A stretch of DNA of 64,000 nucleotides from Betaproteobacteria bacterium (GTDB lineage: Bacteria; Pseudomonadota; Gammaproteobacteria; Burkholderiales; SG8-41). This document shows positions 1 through 8,314 of the stretch, one piece after another. The notes beneath the pieces are model-generated. The model searched no databases and was not told the DNA's origin. It saw only the letters and a program-made list of their open reading frames with translations. The number at the start of each line of letters is the position of its first letter. Position 1 is the first letter of the stretch. The translations under genes were made by a program, and so were the position numbers. The DNA lies in NCBI GenBank assembly GCA_947486575.1, contig CANKUB010000012.1:1-64000 (forward strand). Reading direction: 5' to 3'.

Positions 1-111
1 AACCGAGAGGAGTTGAAAGCAGCGGTGAGATCACACCTGCACCGTCGCCAACGGCAGCCCGATGTGATCAAGCGTTTCTTCCATGGCGAGCACGTCCGGT
101 ATGCCGCTTGA
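1..111 (+). CDS. IS630-family transposase, C-terminal end (cut by window start)
   Basis: Frame 1 is open from the first base and ends at a TGA at 109-111, giving 36 residues that run NREELKAAVRSHL, then RRQRQPDVIKRFF, then HVRYAA. This tail (a basic helix followed by a terminal HVRYAA) is the typical C-terminus of IS630/Tc1-like DDE transposases as I remember them. The catalytic DDE residues lie outside the window, so it is unknown whether the gene is complete. Downstream, I could not identify the terminal inverted repeat or the TA target with certainty. Together with the following unknown gene and the HTH regulator it marks the left 1.4 kb as mobile or formerly mobile DNA. Confidence 0.7.
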   Translation, partial: NREELKAAVRSHLHRRQRQPDVIKRFFHGEHVRYAA

Positions 112-168
112 TTCCCTGTGTAGGTCATATTTTCGTAGCGGAGTAATAGTAACGGCGAATAGAAATCA

Positions 169-453
169 ATGTCTGATTACCGCTACATCGTCATTGAAAC
201 TTACAACGGCACGCTGGAGCCCTCGACTGGTGCTCCGCCCGCTCGCCCTCTTCCGGGGCAAGGCTTGTCGACATCGTTGAAAGTTGAGTGTTCCGGATCC
301 ATGCGTAAATTACATCCTGTGGGTACCAAATTTCTAATCAAGGCAAAACTGACGGAAGCTTATGGGACGCCCTTCCTTTATTCGTCTTATCGCTGGAATT
401 ACGAGGTGCTATCCACACGCGCAGCAAAGGCGTATATCGAAAGGGCGAAATGA
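169..453 (+). CDS. small hypothetical protein (94 aa)
   Basis: The protein starts MSDYRYIVIETYNG and contains a segment PVGTKFLIKAKL followed by TPFLYSSYRWNYEVLS. It has no signal peptide or membrane segment, and I recognise no domain with certainty. Alternating hydrophobic residues suggest a small beta-rich soluble protein. No strong Shine-Dalgarno sequence precedes the ATG. It lies between a transposase end and an HTH regulator gene on the opposite strand, so it may be cargo of a mobile element. A similar FLYSSYRW-type segment seems familiar from hypothetical proteins on proteobacterial islands, but this is memory and not a search. Confidence 0.5.
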   Translation: MSDYRYIVIETYNGTLEPSTGAPPARPLPGQGLSTSLKVECSGSMRKLHPVGTKFLIKAKLTEAYGTPFLYSSYRWNYEVLSTRAAKAYIERAK

Positions 454-534
454 AGAAAGACGTTGGGTTGGGTTTCGCGGAGCAGCGTATTGGTCGGGTC
501 TAACTAGGCCACATCGCTCATTTTCGAGGCATCG

Positions 535-1017
535 TCACCTTGACAGAGAAGCGCTGTTGATTTCTCGGGATGACCCGCTTTGGTCACCGGTATCCCCCGG
601 CGCTTGCAAGGCGTGTTTATTCAGTTCGGCTGACCGGACACGGGCCCAATTCATTACTGCATTCACGTCATATCTGATGGATCCATTGATATAAACAAAG
701 GGGACGCCAGCCGCCTCGCGAACCCTTTTGTTGGTAAACAAATAGATCGGCAGTCCCGTCGCGACTGCTGCTTCCTCGGCATTCAGCAATCTAGCCTCTG
801 GCAACACAGGGGTCATAATGGACGGTGATTTTTCAGATGTCGACGCGCACAGAGCCTTGGACTCAAACGCCTGGATCTGATCCAGCGGATAAATTACCCG
901 CTTGGACAATTTCAGATACATCGGCCCACGACCTTCAGAACGCCAGCGCTGCAAGGTTTTGGGGCTGACACCCCACCGTTCCGCAAGGTCCCGTTCATTG
1001 AAATTCAGTTTTATCAT
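535..1017 (-). CDS. helix-turn-helix DNA-binding protein (MerR/excisionase-like)
   Basis: The 160-residue protein begins MIKLNFNERDLAERWGVSP and continues KTLQRWRSEGRGP, the pattern of the HTH_17/MerR-like fold used by excisionases and AlpA-type regulators (recognition helix about residues 12-27). A second segment, about residues 80-125 (LLNAEEAAVATGLPI then YINGSIRYDVNAVMNW), resembles another such domain, so the protein may carry two DNA-binding units. The start at 1017 is chosen because GGAG lies just upstream with good spacing; a longer frame to 1113 has no such site. No integrase is visible beside it. A regulator of a decayed integrative element is the best guess. Confidence 0.65.
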   Translation of the reverse strand: MIKLNFNERDLAERWGVSPKTLQRWRSEGRGPMYLKLSKRVIYPLDQIQAFESKALCASTSEKSPSIMTPVLPEARLLNAEEAAVATGLPIYLFTNKRVREAAGVPFVYINGSIRYDVNAVMNWARVRSAELNKHALQAPGDTGDQSGSSREINSASLSR

Positions 1018-1351
1018 CACTTTCTCCGTCAAATGAATGGACTCGCATTCATGCGTAGACCGGCGGAGAAGGCAACTCGAGGTTCTGATGCTCCAAGGAG
1101 TCGTCACCCGCATTGGCCAGCGGTTCGGTTCCGGAAAGCGGAATCGAATTGACTACGGTTCGATCAGCCCCCGGGTCAGCAACAATTTCAGGCGAGGAAT
1201 GGTGGGGCGCTTGAGGGCCGGGACAGATTTCCTCGACAACACGCTCGATAACGTCTCAAAGCGCCGGCCCACGAGTGAGCGAAAATGGCTGTTTGCGGTT
1301 AATATCTGACTCCACCACCACTTAACACTCCAGCACTATCCAGCAGCAACC
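1018..1351. other. gene-free stretch, possible end of mobile DNA
   Basis: A 90-codon frame runs here on the plus strand but starts inside the regulator's upstream region and has no recognisable protein features or ribosome site; I treat it as chance. The stretch ends with a CTCCACCACCA segment at about 1310-1320, shortly before a strong terminator. That could be a leftover tRNA or tmRNA 3' end, but no T-arm precedes it. Confidence 0.3.
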
Positions 1352-1377
1352 AAAAACCGGCCTAGGGGCCGGTTTTT
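1352..1377 (-). terminator. Rho-independent terminator, bidirectional
   Basis: AAAAACCGGCC, a TAGG loop and GGCCGGTTTTT form a perfect 11-bp stem including the A/T flanks. It stands 48 bases beyond the stop of the metallo-hydrolase gene on the minus strand and has T-runs in both directions. Confidence 0.85.
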
Positions 1378-1425
1378 CATTGGAGAACTCATCCGTGCGG
1401 GCTTAACGCAAAAGGAAGGAGGCCA

Positions 1426-2253
1426 TTATTTCGCAGCAGCCGGGAATGCCGGTAATTTGCCTACGTCGCGCGCGTCGTGCTGAATGATGACGGTGGCTTT
1501 GGAATTTGCTGCAATTTTCTTGAAGCGGTCAATCGAAGCCAGCGTATCCGCGCGGCTGACGTTGAACCACGGTACACCGTTGGTTTCGTAATTCTCGCGA
1601 AAATGCACGAGATCACCCGTGATCAGCACGTTGCCCATTTCGTTTAGTTTGACCAGCAGGCTGTGGTGCCCCGGCGTGTGCCCGGGCGTATTCAGTATCA
1701 GGACGCTACCGTCTCCGAATACGTCCTTGTCCGCTGGCAGAGATTCGACTTTGCCGCCGCCGCTGACCCAGTGCGCAAACGGACCCGCGTTCACGCCGGG
1801 CGCCGGCTTGGGACTGGCTATCGCATCCCAGTCGCCCTTGCCGATCAGCAGAGTCGATTGCGGGAACGAGTCGATCTGACCCGTGTGATCCGCGTGGTAA
1901 TGGCTGATGCCGACGAACTGGATTTGCTCAGGCTTCACGCCCAGCTGCGCCAACTGATCGACCACGCTGACTTTCGGCGCCACGAGGGGGGCACGCATGG
2001 AATGGCCGGTATCCCACATCATGTATCGATCACCATGCTTGATGAGGTAGCAGCTAAAGACAAACTGTATCTTGAGGCCGCCGTATGAGTAGGTATCGGA
2101 GAAGCGCTGGTTAACCTCGGTGGGCACCTGGGGCGTGCCGCAATCGGCGAGCCGCGTGAGGGATATCTCCGGTTTCGTTTGCGCCAGAGCCGACAGGCTG
2201 ATGAAAGCGTTGGCGCACGCGCCGATTAACAGCAGGCAAAGCGTTTTCTTCAT
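1426..2253 (-). CDS. exported metallo-beta-lactamase-fold hydrolase (N-acyl-homoserine lactonase-like)
   Basis: The 275-residue protein starts MKKTLCLLLIGACANAF and has a Sec signal peptide ending near SALAQ (about residue 25). The HxHxDH zinc motif appears as SHYHADHTGQ at about residue 120, with later metal ligands in NTPGHTPGHHS and TGDLVHF, so both zinc sites look complete. Proportions resemble the AttM/AiiA-like quorum-quenching lactonase subgroup, but the signal peptide means it acts in the periplasm and the substrate cannot be read from sequence. The start at 2253 is preceded by GGAGG; an upstream frame to 2334 lacks a signal peptide at its beginning. It is transcribed alone, divergently from the LLM oxidoreductase gene. 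Confidence 0.85.
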   Translation of the reverse strand: MKKTLCLLLIGACANAFISLSALAQTKPEISLTRLADCGTPQVPTEVNQRFSDTYSYGGLKIQFVFSCYLIKHGDRYMMWDTGHSMRAPLVAPKVSVVDQLAQLGVKPEQIQFVGISHYHADHTGQIDSFPQSTLLIGKGDWDAIASPKPAPGVNAGPFAHWVSGGGKVESLPADKDVFGDGSVLILNTPGHTPGHHSLLVKLNEMGNVLITGDLVHFRENYETNGVPWFNVSRADTLASIDRFKKIAANSKATVIIQHDARDVGKLPAFPAAAK

Positions 2254-2572
2254 GACATCCTCCAGTGATTGATGGTTACCGTTCGCAAACTGTCTCAGCC
2301 AACAGGCATACTCAAGAAAGTTTGGTGTTCGCAAAACCAGTTCAATACTCTACCAGTTTGCCGTCGTATTCGTTTGGCGCTGACGAAATGGCAATTCGAT
2401 GCAGGCAGTCCTCGGCACGTAATTGATTGGATGATCAAATGACGCTACGATGACGCTACGATCTGCGGTGCGTGATTGAAACTGCTGGGTCGCGTGACGC
2501 CGCGTGACGCTTCAAGCAGCTACGCGTCAATCACAATCTGCCCTGAAAATCCCTGACATTTGGAGTTATCCC
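2254..2572. other. divergent intergenic region with short tandem repeats
   Basis: Region between the divergent hydrolase and oxidoreductase genes. It holds two short direct repeats: ATGACGCTACG twice in tandem around 2439-2460, and CGCGTGACGC twice around 2491-2510. Any promoters for the two genes must lie here, but I see no confident -35/-10 pair. A reading frame from 2504 would extend the oxidoreductase by 23 residues. Confidence 0.4.
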
Positions 2573-3643
2573 ATGGAGTTTGGCGTCAGCGTTGGTCACA
2601 TCTCAGCCCTTGATTTTGCGCAGCATGGCGAGCAGCTTGGCTTTACGCGCTGCTGGGTCACCGATAGCCCGCTGCTGCGCTCAAACCTGTTTGCGACGAT
2701 GGCGGCGGTGGCGCTTAAAACCCAAAAAATCCAGATTGGCACCGGCGTAGCTGTTTGCGGCATGCGCCTGGCGCCAGAAGCGGCGAGCGGCATTGCAACC
2801 ATCAATGCACTTGCGCCGGGGCGCACCTTTGCCATTTTTGGCGCGGGTAACACGGCGATGCGCATGCTGGGCATGCGTCCCACCGGGGCCAAGGCGCTGC
2901 GCGAATACGTGCGCGTGGTGCGTGCGCTGCTGCACGGCGAAGAAGTTGCGTATGCCGCTGATGCTGCTGGCAGTGAAACACATCCGATTCGATTCACCTC
3001 GCTGGAACAAAAACACGTGCGGCTTGATCCACCCCCGCCAGTTTATGTGGCCGGCAACGGGCCGCTGTCGCAGGCGGTGGCGGGTGAGATCGCTGACGGG
3101 CTATGCACCTCGTTTCCGCGCGGCGGCACCATTGCCGAGGCCATGGCCCATGCGCGACGCGGCGCGGCACGGGTGGGGCGCACGCTGCCAGATGATTTTC
3201 ACACCTCAGCCTTGGTCAATGTACTGATGCTGGAGGCGGGCGAATCGCTCACTTCGCCGAGAGTGATCGCCGAGATCGGCCCGGCGATCATGACGAACTT
3301 TCATTACCTGGTGGACTGGGTGCGCGAGACCGGAAAAGAGCCGCCACTGTTTGCGCGCCCGGTGTGGAACGAATACACCGAATTCCTGCGCGCCCGTGCC
3401 GCAGCCGATTCGCACCTCACCATGCACGCCAGCCACTACGCCACCATGGATGCTGAAGAAGCGCGCTTTATCACGCCTGAAATCGTTCGCAATTTCTGCA
3501 TCATAGGCGAGCCGCCCGATCTGGTGGAGCAACTGCATGCGCTGGAACGCGACGGGCTGAAACAGATCACCTTTCATCCGCCGTTCGAACAACGCTACGA
3601 GGTGATGGAGCGATTTTCGCGTCTGGTGATGGACAAAATGTAA
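2573..3643 (+). CDS. LLM-class flavin-dependent oxidoreductase (luciferase-like)
   Basis: The 356-residue protein starts MEFGVSVGHISALDFAQ and shows the luciferase-like TIM-barrel pattern: strand 1, then a helix LGFTRCWVTDSP, IQIGTGVAVCG, and RTFAIFGAGNTAMRMLG. It would use FMN or F420; which of them, and the substrate, cannot be decided by eye. The start at 2573 has GGAG eight bases upstream; a longer frame starting at 2504 has no signal and its extra residues do not fit the fold. An N-acyl-D-amino-acid deacylase gene follows on the same strand 174 bases later, so the two may belong to one catabolic unit. Confidence 0.8.
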   Translation: MEFGVSVGHISALDFAQHGEQLGFTRCWVTDSPLLRSNLFATMAAVALKTQKIQIGTGVAVCGMRLAPEAASGIATINALAPGRTFAIFGAGNTAMRMLGMRPTGAKALREYVRVVRALLHGEEVAYAADAAGSETHPIRFTSLEQKHVRLDPPPPVYVAGNGPLSQAVAGEIADGLCTSFPRGGTIAEAMAHARRGAARVGRTLPDDFHTSALVNVLMLEAGESLTSPRVIAEIGPAIMTNFHYLVDWVRETGKEPPLFARPVWNEYTEFLRARAAADSHLTMHASHYATMDAEEARFITPEIVRNFCIIGEPPDLVEQLHALERDGLKQITFHPPFEQRYEVMERFSRLVMDKM

Positions 3644-3686
3644 GCGGCTGGCTTTGCCCGATTTACGCCAATGCGGGCAGGCATAC

Positions 3687-3720
3687 GTAAGTAATTGTTT
3701 TTATTGGGTTATTTATAACG
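3687..3720 (+). repeat. AT-rich interspersed element, copy 1
   Basis: GTAAGTAATTGTTTTTATTG, continuing into TTATTTATAA. It lies after the LLM oxidoreductase gene, about 100 bases before the deacylase start. It is a member of the window-wide family with core TAASTATTTGTTTTTAWT. Confidence 0.6.
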
Positions 3721-3817
3721 AGTGTGCGGGCGCTACAGGTGGCCGCATTCGCCCGTCGCTTGCATGAATGCCGAAGTTGGCTCACGATTGCCCGATGTAT
3801 ACAGGGAGAGACTTGCC

Positions 3818-5530
3818 ATGCAATATGATCTGGTCATCAAGAACGGTACGGTGGTGGATGGTTCCGGCATGCCGCGTTACCGCGCGGATGTCGGCGTGAT
3901 TCAGGGCAAGATTGCCAGCATCGGGCGCATCCGTGAATCTGCAAAAGAAGTGCTGGATGCCGAAGGCCATGTGGTGGCACCGGGTTTTGTGGACGGCCAC
4001 ACGCACATGGATGCGCAGATTTTCTGGGATCCGCTCGGTACTTCATCCTGTTACCACGGTATTACCACGGCGGTGATGGGTAATTGCGGGTTTACGCTGG
4101 CGCCATGCGCCGCGCAGGACAAGCACATGGTGGTGCGCAACCTCCAACGTGCCGAGGACATTTCGCCTGCAGCGATGGAAGCTGGCATCCAGTGGAGCTG
4201 GACGACATATCCTGAGTTTCTTGAAACCATCGAGAAGCTGCCCAAAGGCATTAACTACGCGAGCTACGTCGGGCACTCGGCCATCCGCACGTTTGTCATG
4301 GGCGAGCGCGCTTTCACGGAAAAGGCGACTGAAGACGATTTGCGGGCGATGCAGCGCCAGGTGCATGACGCCATATCCGCAGGCGCGGTGGGCTTTACCT
4401 CGTCACGCTCACCCGCCCACGAGACGCCGGATGCGCGTCCGGTGGCGAGCCGCGCCGCAGCGTGGGACGAGGTGCGGCGTCTGGTCGGTGTGATGGGCAA
4501 GCTGAACGCGGGGCTGTTCGAGCTGGCAGGCGAGGGTGTGGATCGCATGGCGGGCGACCCCGGTGTGCGCGAATACCATAATCGCTTGCGTGACCTCGCG
4601 GTGGAGTCGGGCCGTCCGATTACGTTTGGCGTGTTCGGTCGGCGTGAGTCGCCAGGCACGTGGAAGCAATATCTCAATCTGCTCGACGAAACGGCTGCCG
4701 CAGGCGGACGTATGTTTGCGCAGGCGCACAGCCGCGCGCTCTCAGCGCTGCTGTCGTTCAAGACGCAGATGCCGTTTGACCGGTTGCCGTTGTGGAAAGA
4801 GATTCGCGCGCTGCCGCTGGAAGAGCAGAAACAAAAGCTGCGCGATCCCGCGTTGCGCGCCAGGCTGATCGAGGCGTCCGGCGCACGTGATAACCGGCAG
4901 GCGCGCGGCACCGAGGCGCGGCCCGCCGATTACGACTGGCTGTTTGTGTTCGACACTGTGAAAGGGCCGCATCGCTCGGTGGCCGAAGTCGCGCACGAGC
5001 GCGGGCAACATCCCGCTGAGACCATGATTGAACTCGCATTGGAGAAGGATTTAGACCTGTTCTTTTTGCAACCGGTGGCCAACGAAGACCAAGATGCTGC
5101 GCTGCAGATCATGCGTCACCCGCGTGCAGTGACCACGTTTTCAGATTCCGGCGCGCATGTTTCGCAACTGATGGATTCGTCGCTGCAAACGCATTTGCTG
5201 TCGCACTGGGTGCGCGAAAAGCAGGCGTTCACGCTGGAACAGGCGGTGCGCATGTTGTCACTGGTGCCTGCAACGTTATGGGGATTTCATGACAGAGGCT
5301 TGCTACGTGTAGGCATGGCGGCCGATATGGTGGTGTTCAATCCCGACACGATTATGGCCACCATGCCTGAGGTGGTGGACGATCTGCCTGCTGGCGCACG
5401 GCGCTTGGTGCAACGCACGCGCGGCATGGCAGCAACGGTGGTGAATGGCAAGATTGTGCTGCGCGATTGCAAGCCGACCGGTGCGCTATCGGGAAGCCTG
5501 CTGCGCGGGCCGCTGGGACAGCGGGCCTGA
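3818..5530 (+). CDS. N-acyl-D-amino-acid deacylase family amidohydrolase
   Basis: The 570-residue protein begins MQYDLVIKNGTVVDGSG, the small beta-sandwich typical of composite amidohydrolases. The metal motif HTHMD is at about residue 58, GNCGF at about 88 (a family-specific cysteine region), and the late aspartate appears in FSDSGAHV at about residue 445. The C-terminus returns to the sandwich (GMAADMVVFNPDTI). Length and motifs fit D-aminoacylases, cytoplasmic zinc enzymes that cleave N-acyl-D-amino acids; related dihydropyrimidinase-like activities are possible. The start at 3818 has GGGAGAG upstream. The longer frame from 3722 would add an unrelated 32 residues. A hairpin terminator follows at 5619. 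Confidence 0.85.
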   Translation: MQYDLVIKNGTVVDGSGMPRYRADVGVIQGKIASIGRIRESAKEVLDAEGHVVAPGFVDGHTHMDAQIFWDPLGTSSCYHGITTAVMGNCGFTLAPCAAQDKHMVVRNLQRAEDISPAAMEAGIQWSWTTYPEFLETIEKLPKGINYASYVGHSAIRTFVMGERAFTEKATEDDLRAMQRQVHDAISAGAVGFTSSRSPAHETPDARPVASRAAAWDEVRRLVGVMGKLNAGLFELAGEGVDRMAGDPGVREYHNRLRDLAVESGRPITFGVFGRRESPGTWKQYLNLLDETAAAGGRMFAQAHSRALSALLSFKTQMPFDRLPLWKEIRALPLEEQKQKLRDPALRARLIEASGARDNRQARGTEARPADYDWLFVFDTVKGPHRSVAEVAHERGQHPAETMIELALEKDLDLFFLQPVANEDQDAALQIMRHPRAVTTFSDSGAHVSQLMDSSLQTHLLSHWVREKQAFTLEQAVRMLSLVPATLWGFHDRGLLRVGMAADMVVFNPDTIMATMPEVVDDLPAGARRLVQRTRGMAATVVNGKIVLRDCKPTGALSGSLLRGPLGQRA

Positions 5531-5561
5531 GCGACGAATGGGTTCTGCGTGCGGCCTAGAG

Positions 5562-5590
5562 CAAGTGCGCAAAATCCCGCCGCGCACTTG
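5562..5590. terminator. hairpin after the deacylase gene
   Basis: CAAGTGCGC and GCGCACTTG form a 9-bp perfect stem around an 11-base loop, 32 bases after the deacylase stop. There is no T-run, so termination here would be weak or the hairpin may protect the mRNA end. Confidence 0.45.
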
Positions 5591-5618
5591 ACCGGCGTAA
5601 CGTCAAACCAAAATCAAA

Positions 5619-5648
5619 GCGGCAATCAAAACATCGATTGCCGCATTT
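5619..5648. terminator. terminator between convergent genes
   Basis: GCGGCAATC and GATTGCCGC form a 9-bp stem with an 8-base loop, followed by ATTTTG on the plus strand and preceded by an A-rich AAAATCAAA. It serves the deacylase gene on the plus strand and probably also the small gene on the minus strand. Confidence 0.65.
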
Positions 5649-5657
5649 TGTTACTGC

Positions 5658-5870
5658 CTACTGATACGTGCGCTCCACGAAAGCGCTGACGTCGAAATCC
5701 TCAAAGTCGTCGTCAGGCTCCAGAATGGGCGCAGGGCGAACGGTGCGCGTTGCGAACGCACGCCGCGTAGGCGCCGACTGGGCTAGCCGCGGGCGCTTTT
5801 CTTCGCGCGCGTACGGCTCAAGGTCATCGATATCCGACTCACTGCCATATTCCCTTACGTGAACGATCAT
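5658..5870 (-). CDS. small acidic hypothetical protein (70 aa)
   Basis: The protein runs MIVHVREYGSESDIDDLEP, then a basic Arg/Ala/Pro-rich middle (KRPRLAQSAPTRR), then an acidic tail DDDFEDFDVSAFVER. It has no signal peptide or membrane segment and is probably largely disordered; the charge split is striking. A strong AAAGGAGAG ribosome-binding site stands directly before the ATG, which is the main reason to accept it. It faces the deacylase gene across a shared terminator and is otherwise isolated. I do not recognise the family. Confidence 0.65.
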   Translation of the reverse strand: MIVHVREYGSESDIDDLEPYAREEKRPRLAQSAPTRRAFATRTVRPAPILEPDDDFEDFDVSAFVERTYQ

Positions 5871-6353
5871 GTCTGCTCTCCTTTTCGGGTGCTACCACTA
5901 TGATAAGAGCATCGAGCGTGCCAGCCTAAAAATGTACTGTGATGAAATACACATAAATTTTGTAAGCTATTGTTTTAAATAAATATTTATATAGCTGCCC
6001 CGCGTGACGCTATTCGCTAGCGCGGCCGTTATTGACGGGCAATTGACAATTTACGTCGTATGCCGACAAGCTTTCGACAAAACGCGGTCGGATTGCCGTA
6101 GTTTTGCGCACCATAGTTGATCGCAATGCACGCAGTTGGAGCGCGGAATTTCATCGCTGCGCGTGCGGTCTGGGTGCTGGTAACGACCACCATCATAACT
6201 AATTGAATAAAAACAATAACTTGTGTGTCGTCGTCCCGGTGAGCGATGGTTACATCCTGCAAGCAAGCGCTTATTCAACGCCCCGTGATTTTGTGCTCGC
6301 GCATCATGCTGTTTGCACATGTAAACTCGCCGCCATGAATAAGCAATGTTTCC
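5871..6353. other. AT-rich divergent intergenic region
   Basis: About 480 bases between the small acidic gene and the UbiH-like gene. It contains one copy of the AT-rich interspersed element (5962-5995). Two short minus-strand frames here (6029-6262, 6051-6320) have no ribosome site and no protein-like composition, so I see no gene. Promoters for both flanking genes should be here. Confidence 0.4.
5962..5995 (+). repeat. AT-rich interspersed element, copy 2
   Basis: GTAAGCTATTGTTTTAAAT followed by AAATATTTATATAG. One base shorter in the T-run than the consensus. It lies between divergent genes. Confidence 0.5.
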
Positions 6354-7526
6354 ATGACTGAATCCTGCGACGTCGCGATTATCGGTGCGGGTCTGGTCGG
6401 TGCGAGCCTTGCGTTGGCGCTTGCGCCATCAGGCTTGAGCGTGGCGCTGGTTGAGCCGCGTGCGTCGGAAGCGCCTTCTGCGAATTGGGATAGCCGAATC
6501 TACGCCGTCAGTCCCGGTTCAGCGGCGTTTCTCACTCGTGTGGGCGCGTGGCAAGGCATGGATTCGGCGCGCGTGGCACGCGTGGAGACGATGCGAATTT
6601 TTGGTGATGCTTCATTGGTGAGCGCGAATATGGAATTCAATGCCTACGATGCCGGATTGCGTGAGCTGGCTTTTATCGCGGAAAGCGGGCGCATGCAGGC
6701 AGCGCTGTGGCAATGCCTGGATCAAGCGGCGCATGTCACGCGGTACTGCCCCGCGGTGTGCGTGGCGCTGTCGCAGCACGTGGATGCGACAGACATCGTG
6801 CTCAACTCGGGCGTCACCTTGCGTGCAAAGCTCGTGGTGGGGGCCGATGGTGCGCAATCGTGGGTGCGCGAGCAAGCGGGCATCAAAGCGCATACACACG
6901 CCTACGCGCAGTGTGGCGTGGTAGCGAATTTCGCTTGTGCTTTACCGCATCACGATACGGCTTATCAGTGGTTTCGTGCGGATGGCGTGCTGGCGTTGCT
7001 GCCGCTGCCGGGCAATCGCGTGTCGATGGTGTGGTCTACTTCTGACGCGCATGCTCAGGTATTGATGGCGCTGGATGCGGCGGCGCTGGCGCAGCGAGTC
7101 AGTGAAGCCAGCCATGCTGTAATGGGTGCGCTTGAGGTCATTACACCGGTGGCGGCGTTTCCGTTGCAGTTGCAGCGTGTGGAAGCGCTGGTTAAACCGC
7201 GTCTTGCGCTGGTAGGGGACGCTGCGCATAATGTGCACCCGCTGGCGGGGCAAGGCGTTAATCTGGGCTTTCGTGATGCGCGTGAATTGGCTGCAGTGCT
7301 GTGTGATCGCGGGGCGCAGCACGATTGCGGGGACTACGTATTGCTGCGGCGCTACGAGCGCGCGCGCAGGGAAGATGTGTTATCGATGCAGCTCGTAACC
7401 GATGGATTGCAGAAACTTTTTGCGTCAAATGCGGTCTGGTTATCACGCGCGCGTAATCTGGGCGTACGCTTGATGGAAAATCAGCCCATGCTCAAGAATT
7501 TGCTGATGAAACACGCCATTGCGTGA
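6354..7526 (+). CDS. FAD-dependent aromatic monooxygenase, UbiH/UbiF/VisC family
   Basis: The 390-residue flavoprotein hydroxylates the ring of a ubiquinone precursor. The Rossmann motif IIGAGLVGAS lies at residues 9-18, the family motif GADGAQSWVR at about 160, and the FAD-ribose motif GDAAHNVHPLAGQG at about 288, which is the ubiquinone-hydroxylase form. It is a soluble protein that probably attaches to the Ubi complex. Which ring position it acts on (C5, C6 or several) cannot be told. Because a Coq7-type C6 hydroxylase is present at 20.6 kb, this enzyme more likely acts at another carbon. It is followed closely by dsbC, an order I associate with betaproteobacteria. Confidence 0.88.
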   Translation: MTESCDVAIIGAGLVGASLALALAPSGLSVALVEPRASEAPSANWDSRIYAVSPGSAAFLTRVGAWQGMDSARVARVETMRIFGDASLVSANMEFNAYDAGLRELAFIAESGRMQAALWQCLDQAAHVTRYCPAVCVALSQHVDATDIVLNSGVTLRAKLVVGADGAQSWVREQAGIKAHTHAYAQCGVVANFACALPHHDTAYQWFRADGVLALLPLPGNRVSMVWSTSDAHAQVLMALDAAALAQRVSEASHAVMGALEVITPVAAFPLQLQRVEALVKPRLALVGDAAHNVHPLAGQGVNLGFRDARELAAVLCDRGAQHDCGDYVLLRRYERARREDVLSMQLVTDGLQKLFASNAVWLSRARNLGVRLMENQPMLKNLLMKHAIA

Positions 7527-7557
7527 TATCAGCTTGATATTTTACAAAGGGATTCAA

Positions 7558-8283
7558 ATGTTCAAGCAATTTGCCCGCCTGCCGACCGTGTTGCTGATGC
7601 TGCTGACGCTGGGTTTAAGCGGTGCGCGCGCGCAGGATTCTGACGAGGCCAGAGTCAAGCAGGCAGTGCAGGCGAAGTTTCCGAAAATGTCGGTGGACAC
7701 CGTAACGCGCATGCCGTTCGGCGGCCTGTTTGAAGTGGTGATGGGCAGCGAGGTGGTTTACACCGACAGCAAAGCCGAGTTCATGATGGGCGGCACGCTG
7801 TACGACATACGCACCATGCCCGCGCGCAACATCACGCAGGATACGACGCAAAAACTCGCGTCCAAAGCGCTGACCACCTCACACGATTCCGCCATCAAAA
7901 TGGTGCGCGGCAACGGCAAGCGCGTACTCTATACGTTTGAAGATCCCAACTGCGGTTATTGCCGCGAGCTTTACAAAGAGCTGGTCAAGATGACGGATGT
8001 CACGGTGTATACGTTCCTGCTGCCGATACTGTCGCCTGATTCAACCGAAAAATCGCGCGCGATCTGGTGCGCCAAAGATCGCGCCAAAGCGTGGGAGCAG
8101 GTGATGACCAAGGGTGCGCTTACCGAGGCGTCGAAACCATGTGACACACCGCTGGCGAAAAATACCGAAATTTCGCAACGCCTGGGCATCCGTGGCACGC
8201 CGGCCATTTATTTGGCCAGCGGCCAGCAGTTGGGTGGATTTATTCAGGCGCAGCAAATCGAACAGGCGTTCGCCAAGAAATAA
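7558..8283 (+). CDS. dsbC: periplasmic disulfide isomerase DsbC
   Basis: The 241-residue protein starts MFKQFARLPTVLLML with a signal peptide ending at ARAQ (about residue 27). The N-terminal dimerisation domain follows (about 28-95). The thioredoxin domain has the active-site CGYC at residues 132-135 in EDPNCGYCRELYKEL, and the cis-proline loop GTPAIY at about 212. It rearranges wrong disulfides in the periplasm and needs DsbD for reduction. The start is fixed by AAAGGGA upstream of the ATG at 7558; the frame from 7519 would overlap the upstream gene and bury the signal peptide. A further Cys pair (about residues 168 and 191) matches the structural disulfide of the family. Confidence 0.92.
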   Translation: MFKQFARLPTVLLMLLTLGLSGARAQDSDEARVKQAVQAKFPKMSVDTVTRMPFGGLFEVVMGSEVVYTDSKAEFMMGGTLYDIRTMPARNITQDTTQKLASKALTTSHDSAIKMVRGNGKRVLYTFEDPNCGYCRELYKELVKMTDVTVYTFLLPILSPDSTEKSRAIWCAKDRAKAWEQVMTKGALTEASKPCDTPLAKNTEISQRLGIRGTPAIYLASGQQLGGFIQAQQIEQAFAKK

Positions 8284-8314
8284 TTCCTCGATTCACACCT
8301 CGTCCACGCGTGAC

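Noticed and set aside
1037-1309. 90-codon plus-strand frame
   Set aside because: It starts within the upstream region of the HTH gene, has no ribosome site, and its translation has no protein-like features.
1310-1320. CCACCA as the 3' end of a tRNA gene
   Set aside because: No T-arm, anticodon arm or acceptor partner can be found upstream, so it is not a complete tRNA; kept only as a weak attachment-site idea.
6051-6320. 89-codon minus-strand frame upstream of the UbiH-like gene
   Set aside because: Unusual His/Arg/Cys-rich composition, overlaps another random frame, and no start signal.
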